DNA from: Leptospirales bacterium
GTDB lineage: Bacteria > Spirochaetota > Leptospiria > Leptospirales > Leptonemataceae
NCBI GenBank assembly: GCA_019694655.1
Contig: JAIBBN010000007.1
Coordinates: 62,001-126,000 of the forward strand
Direction: 5' to 3'
DNA length: 64,000 bases
Below, piece by piece: positions 53,928-62,405 of the stretch; positions within the stretch are counted from its first letter, which is position 1, and each line of letters opens with the position of its first letter. The position numbers and the translations under genes are program-made. The notes beneath the pieces are model-generated. The model ran no database searches, was not told where the DNA came from, and saw nothing but the letters and a program-made list of their open reading frames with translations.

Positions 53928-56408
53928 CTAACGAAGCCTTCGGAAGGCGATCATGGCAACGTCATCGTTCAGGCCGGAAGGTCCCTTTCCACTGAGACTC
54001 TTGCCGCTGAAGGCTTCGATATCCTCCGCGATCAACTGCACCAGAACGGCCGGCTTTTTCCGGGAGGAGGCGCCCAGGACGGTGAGCAAACGAGGCTCGC
54101 CATAGAGTTCGTCATTCGCGTTCATCGCCTCGGTTAAGCCGTCGGTGTAGAGAAAGAACAAATCGCCAGGTGAAAGCCGGGTCGCGCTCAGCTGGACCAT
54201 GTCCGCAAAGAGCTCATTGTCCAGCGCCCCAACCGGGATTCCGCCAGCCTTCAGTCTTTCGACCGACCCATCCTTGTAATGCAAGAGCAGCGGCGGCAGA
54301 TGGCCGCAGGAGACATACTCAATGTCGCCGGAGTCCGCCCGGTAGCGACCCAGGCACATCGTAATGAAAATGTTCTCAGGCGTATCGGCGTAGGCGCGAC
54401 GGTTGAGTTCCTGGAGAATCTGCAGGAGGTCGCGCTCCCCGCGGCGCACGATGGAATGGAGCTGCGCGCGCAGCATGGTCATCACAATGGCGGGGCCCAC
54501 GCCGTGACTGGATACGTCGGCCACGCAAAAAACGAATTCACGCTTTCCGGCGACGATGAAGTCGAAGTAGTCTCCGCCAACGCCGATCATCGATTTATAG
54601 TAGGAACCAAAGGAAAGATCGCTTTCAAAACCCTGGGGAGGCGACTCCGGAATCAGGCGCTTCTGGATCTCCTCGGCGGCGGAAAGCTCGCCGCGCAGCT
54701 CCTCGCGTTCTTTCAATCCCTGAACCATCGAGTTCAGCGAATCTGCCAGTTGACCGAGCTCGTCTGCGCTGCGGTATTGAAAGCGAACGCTGAGGTCGCC
54801 GCGGCCAACACGCGCAGCGCCGCGAATGATCCCACGGACCGCGCCGACAAAGAAATGGGAGAGCAGAAAGGTCAGGAAGAGAAACCGTAGCGCAATAGAA
54901 AGCGCCGTATCAACGAAACGCGAACGCTCTCGTCCCAGTTCTTGTTGGTAGGCGCGGCGGTCGGCCAGGATTCGGGTGAATCCGGCAGTCTCCTGGTACA
55001 GCGAGTCCAACGCAAGATCATCCAGCGCCTGAGTGTCAATTGCAATGAGCCGCGCCTCCGCTTGTTGGCGCGTAAGCGTTTGCAGGCCGGAGTATCCCGG
55101 AGCGTTAAGAGGGGAGCGCCCGGCCAGCACCCAGTCCAGAACCAGTTGCAGTCGTCTGGCGCCGATGCTGCGCGCCCGCGAACCGCGCAGGTAATCATCG
55201 TAGGTCTCGATATCGGCGTTCCAGTGAAATCCTATATCGCGCTCCAATCTTGCGGCGCGCAAATAGCGAAGCGCATCCACAATAGTTGCCGCCGCTGGAA
55301 GTTCTTCCGGCTGTTCATCCGGCGCCGCGCTTGCAAAGTTGGCATCCTCTCGTTGCAAGTAGCTTTTTGCGGCGGCATTGAACTGCTCGTCGCGTTGCGT
55401 TCGTAGCTGCTGGTAGGCGTCGCGCAGCGATCGCCATTCGCTGTCCATAGCCGGCGGTCGATCGCTATTTTCCGATAGCAACGTTGCAGTGCGCGCCTGC
55501 CATTGGAGTCCGGCCAGCTTCAGCTGCGCATTAATGGTCTTCTCACGTTCGACATACCGTCGCCAGATGGCGCTGTGCGGGAGATTCCGCAAGCAGAGCT
55601 CTGCACGACGTGAGAGTTCTGGATGCCGAAAGAAGGTGCGCGAAACAAGCAAATAGCTGCCGCCGTCAATGGTTAGATCGGCAGGCGCCGCTTGCAGTTG
55701 CGGCCGACGCGATTGAATATAGGGGCGATAGAGAGCGTCCAGCGAGACCCGCAATTCATCACTGCGCCCCCAGAGAAAGTTGTCGATTGGCGCACTGCGT
55801 CGCTGTCGCTCGCTCAGCAACTGCGCAGTATCGAAACGCGGCCAGCGGTAGAGGTCAATCGATTCGGCGCGGTAGCGGCGCAGGTCCAGGCCGCGAAAGG
55901 CGACGGCAATTCGACTGTTGTACTCGAAGGATGCACGCAATTCTTCTTCAAATAGTTTTCGCGGCAGCGCATAGCCCGTCTTTTCCGGCGATGCGTCCAT
56001 CACGCGGCGGGCCAATCCCTGCAGATAGGAAAACCGTCGCTCATCTACCGGATCGCTGGATGGAGAAGGACGAATCAAATCGCGGATGCGCTCCTCCGCT
56101 TCCTTGACGGCAGCCGCAGAAAAAAAGGCGCTTTCCGTACCGCGAGTTTTCGCTTGTTCCGCCGATCGGCGCAGCCGCTCCAGTGCGGTCATCATTGCCG
56201 CAACATGGTCGACCTCGAGCGTCAGCAATTCGACCGGCGTCAAGTAGCGCGCGACTTCTTGCTGCGCCTTTGCGGCCAGCGCGTCATTTTGCTGGCGCAC
56301 GGCAGCAGCCAGAAAAGCGGCAATGAGTCCGCCAAGCATCAGCGCAATGAACAGCGATAGCTTGCCACGAATTCCAGGACGCAGCCGCTGCTTCCATGCG
56401 CCGTTCAT
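53928..56408 (-). CDS. Membrane PP2C phosphatase with HAMP domain (RsbU/SpoIIE type)
   Basis: 826 aa. TM1 at about 17-40, a ~450-residue periplasmic sensor region of unknown fold with many Arg/Tyr-rich helices, TM2 at about 505-528, a HAMP domain (GAARVGRGDLSVRFQYRSADELGQLADSLN), then a PP2C/SpoIIE phosphatase: AAEEIQKRLIP, VGGDYFDF with metal-binding Asp, CVADVSSHGVGPA, YVSCGHLPPLL, LFFLYTDGLTEAMN and GLNDDVAMI. All phosphatase motifs are intact. It would dephosphorylate the STAS protein encoded two genes upstream. Its start overlaps the stop of the RsbW-like gene. Confidence 0.93.
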   Translation of the reverse strand: MNGAWKQRLRPGIRGKLSLFIALMLGGLIAAFLAAAVRQQNDALAAKAQQEVARYLTPVELLTLEVDHVAAMMTALERLRRSAEQAKTRGTESAFFSAAAVKEAEERIRDLIRPSPSSDPVDERRFSYLQGLARRVMDASPEKTGYALPRKLFEEELRASFEYNSRIAVAFRGLDLRRYRAESIDLYRWPRFDTAQLLSERQRRSAPIDNFLWGRSDELRVSLDALYRPYIQSRRPQLQAAPADLTIDGGSYLLVSRTFFRHPELSRRAELCLRNLPHSAIWRRYVEREKTINAQLKLAGLQWQARTATLLSENSDRPPAMDSEWRSLRDAYQQLRTQRDEQFNAAAKSYLQREDANFASAAPDEQPEELPAAATIVDALRYLRAARLERDIGFHWNADIETYDDYLRGSRARSIGARRLQLVLDWVLAGRSPLNAPGYSGLQTLTRQQAEARLIAIDTQALDDLALDSLYQETAGFTRILADRRAYQQELGRERSRFVDTALSIALRFLFLTFLLSHFFVGAVRGIIRGAARVGRGDLSVRFQYRSADELGQLADSLNSMVQGLKEREELRGELSAAEEIQKRLIPESPPQGFESDLSFGSYYKSMIGVGGDYFDFIVAGKREFVFCVADVSSHGVGPAIVMTMLRAQLHSIVRRGERDLLQILQELNRRAYADTPENIFITMCLGRYRADSGDIEYVSCGHLPPLLLHYKDGSVERLKAGGIPVGALDNELFADMVQLSATRLSPGDLFFLYTDGLTEAMNANDELYGEPRLLTVLGASSRKKPAVLVQLIAEDIEAFSGKSLSGKGPSGLNDDVAMIAFRRLR

Positions 56409-56815
56409 CGGGCTGGGACTCGCTTGCTCAAGGTCAAAACGTTGCCGCCTCCGGGACGAGCTTGGTGCTGAGCATCCATCAGCGTCGTATACAGAAAAAC
56501 TCCGAGGCCGCCTTCCTGTTCTCGTTGGGCAATGGTTTCCAGATCCGGTCGCGGCGTCCTTGTTGGATCAAAGAGCGCAGCGCGGTCGAGAATACGGAAG
56601 ACGACGCGATCCGCCTGGCGTTCCATCTCGATATCAATCAGAGCCCGGTCATCGGCGCAGTTGCCATGCTCGATCACGTTGGCCAGAGCTTCATCCACAG
56701 AAAGCACGATGCGATTTTGATCGATGGCGTCAAAGAGGCCGCCAAGAAAGCTTTGCGCTGCCTCGCGTACGCGCTCCAATTCGCTCAGGTCGCAGCGGAC
56801 CTGAAGCTGCTTCAC
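56405..56815 (-). CDS. RsbW-like serine kinase / anti-sigma factor
   Basis: 136 aa from GTG 56815, the size of RsbW/SpoIIAB. GHKL ATPase: SVDEALANVIEHGN with Glu42 and Asn46 (N-box), ILDRAALFDPTRTP and EQEGGLGVFLYTTLMDA as G1 and G2 boxes. It should phosphorylate the STAS antagonist encoded directly upstream and hold a downstream target when the antagonist is phosphorylated. It overlaps both neighbours by a few bases, so the three proteins are made together. Confidence 0.92.
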   Translation of the reverse strand: MKQLQVRCDLSELERVREAAQSFLGGLFDAIDQNRIVLSVDEALANVIEHGNCADDRALIDIEMERQADRVVFRILDRAALFDPTRTPRPDLETIAQREQEGGLGVFLYTTLMDAQHQARPGGGNVLTLSKRVPAR

Positions 56816-57162
56816 TACAAGCCCTTGGCCGCCGCGGCGGCGTCGCTGTGAATGGAAAAGAGCCGGGTGAAGCCAAGCACGTCGAGTACGTCTTTGACCG
56901 GCGCCTGCAACGCTGCCAGACGCAAGTCGCCGCCGGCCTTCTTAGCGTCGATCAAAGCCGCCTTCAGCGTCCCAACGCCGGCGGAGGCGATGTAGCTTAC
57001 TCCTTGTAAGTCGCATACAATCTTGATTCGTCCGCCGGCGATCATGGTCTTCAGCATGTCCCCCAGTCGCGGCGCTGTTCTGGCGTCCAGCTTGCCAGCT
57101 ACTCTTAGAACAACCGCAGCGCCCTGGGCGCTCTCCTGAATATTTAAGTCGTATTCCGCCAT
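56815..57162 (-). CDS. STAS-domain anti-sigma-factor antagonist
   Basis: 115 aa. VLRVAGKLDARTAPRLGDML and GVSYIASAGVGTLKAALIDAKKAGGDLRLAAL follow the SpoIIAA/RsbV pattern; the phosphorylation site is Ser60 in ASAG, where the usual Asp before Ser-Ser is replaced by Ala. The C-terminal helix ends in an Ala-rich tail. Substrate of the RsbW-like kinase and the PP2C phosphatase in the same operon. First in translation order after the unknown 321-aa gene, 21 bp apart. Confidence 0.92.
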   Translation of the reverse strand: MAEYDLNIQESAQGAAVVLRVAGKLDARTAPRLGDMLKTMIAGGRIKIVCDLQGVSYIASAGVGTLKAALIDAKKAGGDLRLAALQAPVKDVLDVLGFTRLFSIHSDAAAAAKGL

Positions 57163-57183
57163 CTTGCCGCTCTCCCGGCCCGC

Positions 57184-58149
57184 TTACTTGCGCTCGGCCT
57201 TCAGCTCTTTCCACAGGTCCTTTTCTGTAATCAATGCATAGAGCCGCTGTTCCAGTTTGTCAATCTCATGAAAGTAGCGTATGCCTGGCTCTCCCTGGAA
57301 GATATGCGCATATTTTCGAATCGCTCGAATTGTGCGGCGCAGATCATTGGCGGCAATGCTATTCTGGATCTCGTAGAACAGGTTGATGGCAATGCGCTCC
57401 TCCAGGCTGGAACGAAAGCCCTCCGCTCGTTGCGATAAGGCGCTTATCAATCGCTCAACTTCGTCGCGATTGTTGTTTTCCTGGTCGCCGTAGTTGATCA
57501 AATAGTGACTGATCAATTTGATGCAGCGTTCAAAATCATCCTTCTGCGCTGCCAGCTTGATTCGATGAAAGAGATTAATAGCCTGGCGCTGTACTTCCAC
57601 CAGCTCCGTATGGCGACCGAGCTGGATGGGCCGAAATGCTTCGCGCAAATCTTCCTGGCTGAGCGCCTGAAGACCTTCTGCGAATAACTGTTCGCTTTGC
57701 AGCTGGTGCATATCGCGAAACTCGATGAGCGGCGGGTAAACGGTCTGCACAAAGTCAATGGCGTCGGGCGAAGCGGCGACGCGCGACGAACGCTGCATTC
57801 GATCCAAAAAGAAGATGGAGGCGTCGCCAAGTGCGGAGAGCGAGTCATTCAAGGCCGCTGAAATCATGCGACGGGCCAGCGGGCCGGCAGTGTGAATCGA
57901 TCCTGGTTGTGACAGAGCGCGATCGATGTGCTCCATCAGGCGTCGGACGGTTTCCGATCCGGGCCGCCGTTTCCATCCCTTGAAGTCCAGCGGTGTGAAT
58001 AGATGGTTCAGGAACAGTCGCTTGCCAGTCATGGCCAGCAGGCGAATAACCTTGATCAGGTCCTCGGCCGTTTCCGCCGGAACCTTGGCGATTTTGTCCA
58101 GTTCGCGCGGCGTCATTTTGGCGTTTGCTATGCTTGCAGTATCGGTCAC
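57184..58149 (-). CDS. Hypothetical soluble protein of the partner-switching cassette
   Basis: 321 aa from GTG 58149; ATG 58116 is also possible. Soluble and largely helical: SETVRRLMEHIDRALSQPGSIHTAGPLARRMISAALNDSLSALGDASIFFLDRM, then a run of helical hairpins (FHRIKLAAQKDDFERCIKLISHYLIN; IAINLFYEIQNSIAANDLRRTIRAIRKYAHIFQG), resembling degenerate tetratricopeptide or HEAT-like pairs. It lies directly upstream of the STAS gene on the same strand. It might be the target or adaptor of the switch; no known family, so the role is inferred from context only. Confidence 0.6.
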   Translation of the reverse strand: MTDTASIANAKMTPRELDKIAKVPAETAEDLIKVIRLLAMTGKRLFLNHLFTPLDFKGWKRRPGSETVRRLMEHIDRALSQPGSIHTAGPLARRMISAALNDSLSALGDASIFFLDRMQRSSRVAASPDAIDFVQTVYPPLIEFRDMHQLQSEQLFAEGLQALSQEDLREAFRPIQLGRHTELVEVQRQAINLFHRIKLAAQKDDFERCIKLISHYLINYGDQENNNRDEVERLISALSQRAEGFRSSLEERIAINLFYEIQNSIAANDLRRTIRAIRKYAHIFQGEPGIRYFHEIDKLEQRLYALITEKDLWKELKAERK

Positions 58150-58231
58150 GGCTTATGATCCATTGGACGCAGAGCCAGTCGAATTTCTGCCGGCTCAGGT
58201 CGCTAATGGAAGAAGGATTGCCTCAGCGAAA

Positions 58232-59359
58232 TCAAGGGGCCGGCTGCAGCGCATAGATTCCGCCACGGTAGTCGGCTACATAGAGTTCGCCATCCGGGGC
58301 CTCGCCAAAGGCCGAGGGCCGCAGCTCGCTTTGTAAGAGCGGCCCGCCCAGTCCGTTGCGATCGATGGACCAGAATTGTCCGGAGCAAAAGTCGGCGAAG
58401 ATATAGCGACCGTATAAGGCGGGCAGCCTGGACCCACGGTAGACATAAGCTCCGGTGACCGAGCAATGCGGGCCGTGGGCATACTCAAAGACCGGATCGA
58501 TCAAGTTTGCGCTGCTGCAGCTTTCAGCTCCGTAGCAGTGCCTGCCTTCGCGAAGATTCCAGCCGTAGTTTCCGCCGCTGCGGATCAGGTCGATCTCCTC
58601 AAAGCGATCCTGGCCGACGTCGGCCGCCCACAACTCGCCGCTCTGGCGATCAAAACTGAAACGCCATGGATTGCGCAGACCCCAGGCATAGAGCTCGTCG
58701 CGGCCGGCCTTGCCGACCAGCGGATTGTCGGGCGGAATGCGATAGGGCGGCGCAGATTCTACATCGAGACGAAGGATGGCGCCAAAGAGCGTTTCAATGT
58801 TTTGCCCGTTGCCCAGGGGATCGCCGCCGCTGCCGCCATCGCCCAGCGCCATGTAGAGCATGCCATCGGGGCCAAAAGCAATCTGTCCGCCGTTGTGGTT
58901 GTTGAAGGGCTGTGCGACCTGCAGGATAAGCCTCTCGCTGTTGGGATCGATCTGGCGCGCTGAAGCGTCCATGCGCCAGACGCTGAGCGTGCTAATCGGT
59001 CGCCGGCCGGGTCGCGTATAGGAGAGAAAGACGCGGCGATCGTGGGCAAAGTGCGGCGAGAAGGCCATGCCCAGGAGTCCAAGCTCGCCGCCGGACTGCA
59101 CACGGCTTCGAATGTCCAGCGCCGTCCACGGCGCCTGGCCGGCGTTCCAGGCGCGGATGCGCCCGGCTTGTTCGATCACATAGAATCGCTGCGGATAGGC
59201 GCCCAGGAATGCAAATCCAACCGGCTGCTGCAGGCGCCCGGGCGCGGCAAGCGGCCGGAGTACCGCAGGCGTTGCGTTCTGCGAAATGACCTCGCTGCAG
59301 CCTGCAAGCAGCGTCAGAACCAGAGAGGCAAGAAGGGCAAGATTGAGACGCGCAAACAT
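58232..59359 (-). CDS. Glucose/sorbosone dehydrogenase-like lipoprotein (PQQ-type propeller)
   Basis: 375 aa from ATG 59359 (frame open further upstream). ARLNLALLASLVLTLLAGC is a lipoprotein signal. The mature part is a six-bladed soluble-glucose-dehydrogenase propeller: SGGELGLLGMAFSPHF, NHNGGQIAFGPDGMLYMALGDGGSGGDPLGNGQN, ELYAWGLRNPWRFSFD, ADVGQDRFEEIDL, GGNYGWNLREG. These are the family blocks holding the catalytic His and Ca/PQQ ligands (NHNGGxL, GLRNPxR). It may oxidise aldose sugars in the periplasm; PQQ dependence cannot be tested here. Divergent from the GMC operon. Confidence 0.9.
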   Translation of the reverse strand: MFARLNLALLASLVLTLLAGCSEVISQNATPAVLRPLAAPGRLQQPVGFAFLGAYPQRFYVIEQAGRIRAWNAGQAPWTALDIRSRVQSGGELGLLGMAFSPHFAHDRRVFLSYTRPGRRPISTLSVWRMDASARQIDPNSERLILQVAQPFNNHNGGQIAFGPDGMLYMALGDGGSGGDPLGNGQNIETLFGAILRLDVESAPPYRIPPDNPLVGKAGRDELYAWGLRNPWRFSFDRQSGELWAADVGQDRFEEIDLIRSGGNYGWNLREGRHCYGAESCSSANLIDPVFEYAHGPHCSVTGAYVYRGSRLPALYGRYIFADFCSGQFWSIDRNGLGGPLLQSELRPSAFGEAPDGELYVADYRGGIYALQPAP

Positions 59360-59512
59360 CCAGTCAGAATGAGGCAAGCATCTGCGCCAGGCTGGCAAGG
59401 AAAAGCGAGCGTCGCCAGGCCGGCGGCGCAAAAATGGGCTCGCCTTAACCCTGGTTAATGCAGATGCCTGGCGCCTGTGCTAGCATAATCGCATGCCAGC
59501 GAAGGAGGCGTC

Positions 59513-59884
59513 ATGAGCAAGACCCAGGCGGCCATCGCAAAACTGATCTGTCCTTCGCTGGAAGAGCCTGGCGTTCTCGGACAGTTTACTGAGATCTTTG
59601 ATGCGTTTTTTGCCGAGCTGGATTCGCGTTCGCGCGCCCAGCTTGGGCTCTTTTTTCGAGCGCTCAATTTTCTTTCGCTGCTATTCTGCTGGCGTCCTTT
59701 GCATCGTCTGGCGCCTGAACGTCGTCAGCGTTTTCTCGAACAAGTTGGGCGGCGCGGCGGCTCAAAAATTCAAGCTGGTTTAACCGGCGTTCGTTCGCTG
59801 GTCCTGCTCAGTTACTACAGTACGCCCCACGCCTGGCGCCAGATCAATTACGAGGGACCGCTGGCGCGAGGAGAGCGGCCATGA
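59513..59884 (+). CDS. Small partner subunit of GMC oxidoreductase
   Basis: 123 aa, start set by GAAGGAGGCGTC before ATG 59513. LGQFTEIFDAFFAELDSRSRAQLGLFFRALNF.. and the final PHAWRQINYEGP resemble the N-terminal helical region of long-chain alcohol oxidases and the gluconate-2-dehydrogenase subunit-3 type protein (terminal pattern WxxIxYxGP). It is coupled to the GMC gene by a 4-bp overlap, so it likely forms a complex with it. The subunit assignment depends on this context. Confidence 0.75.
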   Translation: MSKTQAAIAKLICPSLEEPGVLGQFTEIFDAFFAELDSRSRAQLGLFFRALNFLSLLFCWRPLHRLAPERRQRFLEQVGRRGGSKIQAGLTGVRSLVLLSYYSTPHAWRQINYEGPLARGERP

Positions 59885-61404
59885 AAAAGGGATACAATGT
59901 TGTGATCGTTGGCAGCGGCGCCGGCGGCGGCGTGGTGGCCGAACTGCTGAGCCGCTATGTGAATCAGGGGCTGAGCGTGCTCTTGCTGGAGGGCGGACCC
60001 TACTGGCCCAAGCATCGTTTTACACAGCGCGAACTGGATATGTCGCGCATCTTTTTGCGCAAAGGCGCCGTCTTTACCAGCGATATGCAGATGAGCATTG
60101 CCGCCGCCAGCGCCGTGGGCGGCAGCACCGCTGTTTACACCGGAGTCTCCTTTCGTCCGCCGGAAAGCGTCATAGAAGAATGGCGTTCCCGTTACGGTCT
60201 GGGCTTTCTGTCCGATAGCTTTGTCTCCGGCACGCTTGATCGCATTGAACAAAAGATTAATGTGCATCAACTATCGCCGGAGGAAGAAAACGACAACAAC
60301 CGTCTATTTCGAGAGGGCTGCCAGAAGCTGAACATTCCGGTCAAGCCGCTGCGCATCAATACCCGCGGCTGTCAGGGACAGGGCTTCTGCAATCTGGGTT
60401 GTACGGCCGGCGCCAAGCAGGGTACGCTTGAGGTGCAGATTCCAGAGGCTCGCAGCCGCGGCGTCGATCTGGTCTATAATGCGTGGGTCCAGCAAATCGG
60501 GCCGCGACGGGTGAGCTTTTCGGTGCGGCCTGCTCCGCGCGGAACCGAGCCAAATGTCGAGGCCGAGGGAAACTACGAGGTCGAGGCGGATTGCATCGTT
60601 CTGGCGGGCGGCGCGCTGAATACGCCGCCGCTGCTGCTGCGTTCCAGGAAGAAGCTTGGAATAGATCCGCAAAATATTGGCCGCTTTCTCACCGTGCATC
60701 CGGCTTACAATGTCAACGGCGTAGTTTCGCAACAGGTGAAGAACTACCGCGGCTTTCCCAAGCTCTGGTATGTAGACGCCTTTTCGGAGAGCGACGGATA
60801 CTATCTGGAGACTTCGTTCTACTATCCGGGCGTAACGGCCAAGAATCAGCCAATCAGCGGCGTGCAGCTGGAAGAGCTGATGAAGGATTACCGGAAGATG
60901 ATGTCGATTTTGATTCTGGTGCACGACGATGCCGTGCCGGAGAACCGTGTTGGCATTGATGGCCGCGGCGAGACGGTTGTCGACTATCGCTTGAGCGATT
61001 CGGCGCGCGATTCGATGCTGGCCGCCCTCCGAAACGCGGCGCGCATCCTCTTCGCCGCGGGCTGCAGCCGTGCGTCAATTCCAGCCAGTTCCAAAGCGCT
61101 GCTTGATCCAGGCGACGTAGCTTCACTGGGGAGCCTGGTAAGTCGCGATTCCTTTCAGCCGGTGCGTCAGCCTCTGTCCAGCGCTCATCCCCAGGGCGGC
61201 GCGCGCATGGGCAAAGATCCATCAATCGCAGTAACCGATGTAGACGGGCGCCTGCATGGCTGTGACACGGTCTTTGTCAGCGATGCTTCGCTTTTCCCAA
61301 CTTCTTCCCACGTGAATCCCTATGAAACGGTGATGTTGCTGGCCACCCATGTAGGCGCGCAGGTGCTGCGCAAGTTTTCGATCCAGGCAACGGAGGCGCA
61401 ATGA
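59881..61404 (+). CDS. GMC-family FAD oxidoreductase
   Basis: 507 aa. FAD-binding GSGAGGGVVAELLSR near residues 11-24, LLLEGGP (adenosine-site Glu), AASAVGGSTAVYTGVSFRPP, RGCQGQGFCNLGCTAGAKQG (Cys-rich loop found in long-chain alcohol oxidase and choline-dehydrogenase-like members), ADCIVLAGGALNTPPLLLRS, AHPQGGARMGKDP and SHVNPYETVMLLATHVGA (C-terminal catalytic His-Asn pair and FAD segment). Probably oxidises a primary or secondary alcohol of a lipid-like substrate. Coupled to the small subunit before it and the FAH-family gene after it. Confidence 0.93.
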   Translation: MKKGYNVVIVGSGAGGGVVAELLSRYVNQGLSVLLLEGGPYWPKHRFTQRELDMSRIFLRKGAVFTSDMQMSIAAASAVGGSTAVYTGVSFRPPESVIEEWRSRYGLGFLSDSFVSGTLDRIEQKINVHQLSPEEENDNNRLFREGCQKLNIPVKPLRINTRGCQGQGFCNLGCTAGAKQGTLEVQIPEARSRGVDLVYNAWVQQIGPRRVSFSVRPAPRGTEPNVEAEGNYEVEADCIVLAGGALNTPPLLLRSRKKLGIDPQNIGRFLTVHPAYNVNGVVSQQVKNYRGFPKLWYVDAFSESDGYYLETSFYYPGVTAKNQPISGVQLEELMKDYRKMMSILILVHDDAVPENRVGIDGRGETVVDYRLSDSARDSMLAALRNAARILFAAGCSRASIPASSKALLDPGDVASLGSLVSRDSFQPVRQPLSSAHPQGGARMGKDPSIAVTDVDGRLHGCDTVFVSDASLFPTSSHVNPYETVMLLATHVGAQVLRKFSIQATEAQ

Positions 61405-62333
61405 GCGCACGAGTGATGCATTTCCAGGCCGGCCAAAGCAAGGGCTGGGCCTATGTGGAAGGCGAGCGGCTGCTGTTGACTTCGGCGCAGTCCATTCATG
61501 ACTTCCTTGGACCGGCGTCCCGTCGGCCGGCGGCTACCGGTGAGACGCTGCAACTGGCTGAAGTTCGGCCGCTCTCGCCGCTGTCCTATCCCTCGGCCGT
61601 GCTGTGTCAGGGAGAGAACTATGCGGCGCATATTGAGGAAGCCGGCGGAAACGTGCGCAAGAGCTTCAACACCCTGTTTGTCAAGGCCAGCTCATCGCTG
61701 GCGCCGGCGCAGGGCGAGGTGCGGACGCCAACCGGGGTTCAACTGCTGGACTACGAAGCGGAGCTGGCTTTGATCTTGCGACGCGATGTAAGCGCCGCGG
61801 CCAGAATTACCAGAGAGAACCTGCTCGACTATGTTGCCGGGGTTACACTGGCCAACGACATTTCAGCGCGCGACATTCAAGTCCCACAAGTTCAGTGGTT
61901 CAAGGGCAAGAGCTTCCGCGGCTTCTGCCCGCTGGGTCCGTGGGTCACTCTGCTGGATGATGGCGAGGTCAATTCGCTGTACCAATGCGAATTCTGGCTT
62001 TCGGTCAACGGGCAAGAGCGTCAGCGCGGCGCCGTCGCCCAGATGCTCTTCAAGCCGGAGGAAACGCTGATGGAGCTGTCGGCGCTGATGGATCTGCATG
62101 CCGGCGATGTACTGCTGACCGGCACGCCGGCGGGTGTAGCGTTGAAGGCGCCGTCCGCTGCACTGCGCAAGGTTGCCGGACTGCTCTTTTCCGAAGAAAA
62201 GCAGATGCAAGTATTTGTACGCGGTCAATTGCGGCTGCCGGCTTATCTGAAAGCGGGCGATAGAATCGAAGCGCGTTTGCAGAGTTCGGACGGCGTAATT
62301 GACTCCGGGCTGATGGATCTTTCCATCGCTTGA
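61401..62333 (+). CDS. Fumarylacetoacetate hydrolase family protein
   Basis: 310 aa. The C-terminal FAH fold begins with VLCQGENYAAHIEEAG, followed by metal-binding DYEAELALILRR, GVTLANDISARDIQ, WFKGKSFRGFCPLGPWVTLLDD and GDVLLTGTPAGVALKAP. These are the standard blocks of FAHD-type hydrolases and 2-oxo-hydratases; the residues of the ExE metal site and the GTP loop are present. Substrate cannot be assigned; the context of alcohol oxidase and P450 suggests breakdown of a hydroxylated or keto acid intermediate. Overlaps the GMC gene by 4 bp. Confidence 0.93.
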   Translation: MSARVMHFQAGQSKGWAYVEGERLLLTSAQSIHDFLGPASRRPAATGETLQLAEVRPLSPLSYPSAVLCQGENYAAHIEEAGGNVRKSFNTLFVKASSSLAPAQGEVRTPTGVQLLDYEAELALILRRDVSAAARITRENLLDYVAGVTLANDISARDIQVPQVQWFKGKSFRGFCPLGPWVTLLDDGEVNSLYQCEFWLSVNGQERQRGAVAQMLFKPEETLMELSALMDLHAGDVLLTGTPAGVALKAPSAALRKVAGLLFSEEKQMQVFVRGQLRLPAYLKAGDRIEARLQSSDGVIDSGLMDLSIA

Positions 62334-62405
62334 TTGCCGATCAATGGCGCCGCAACTGGCCGGCGAAGGCTTGACCGTTTGCAAGCGCTTGAGTCGTTCT
62401 ACGCT

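Noticed and set aside
59440-59512. CATAAT-like -10 element before the GMC operon
   Set aside because: No -35 hexamer at an acceptable distance; left unannotated.
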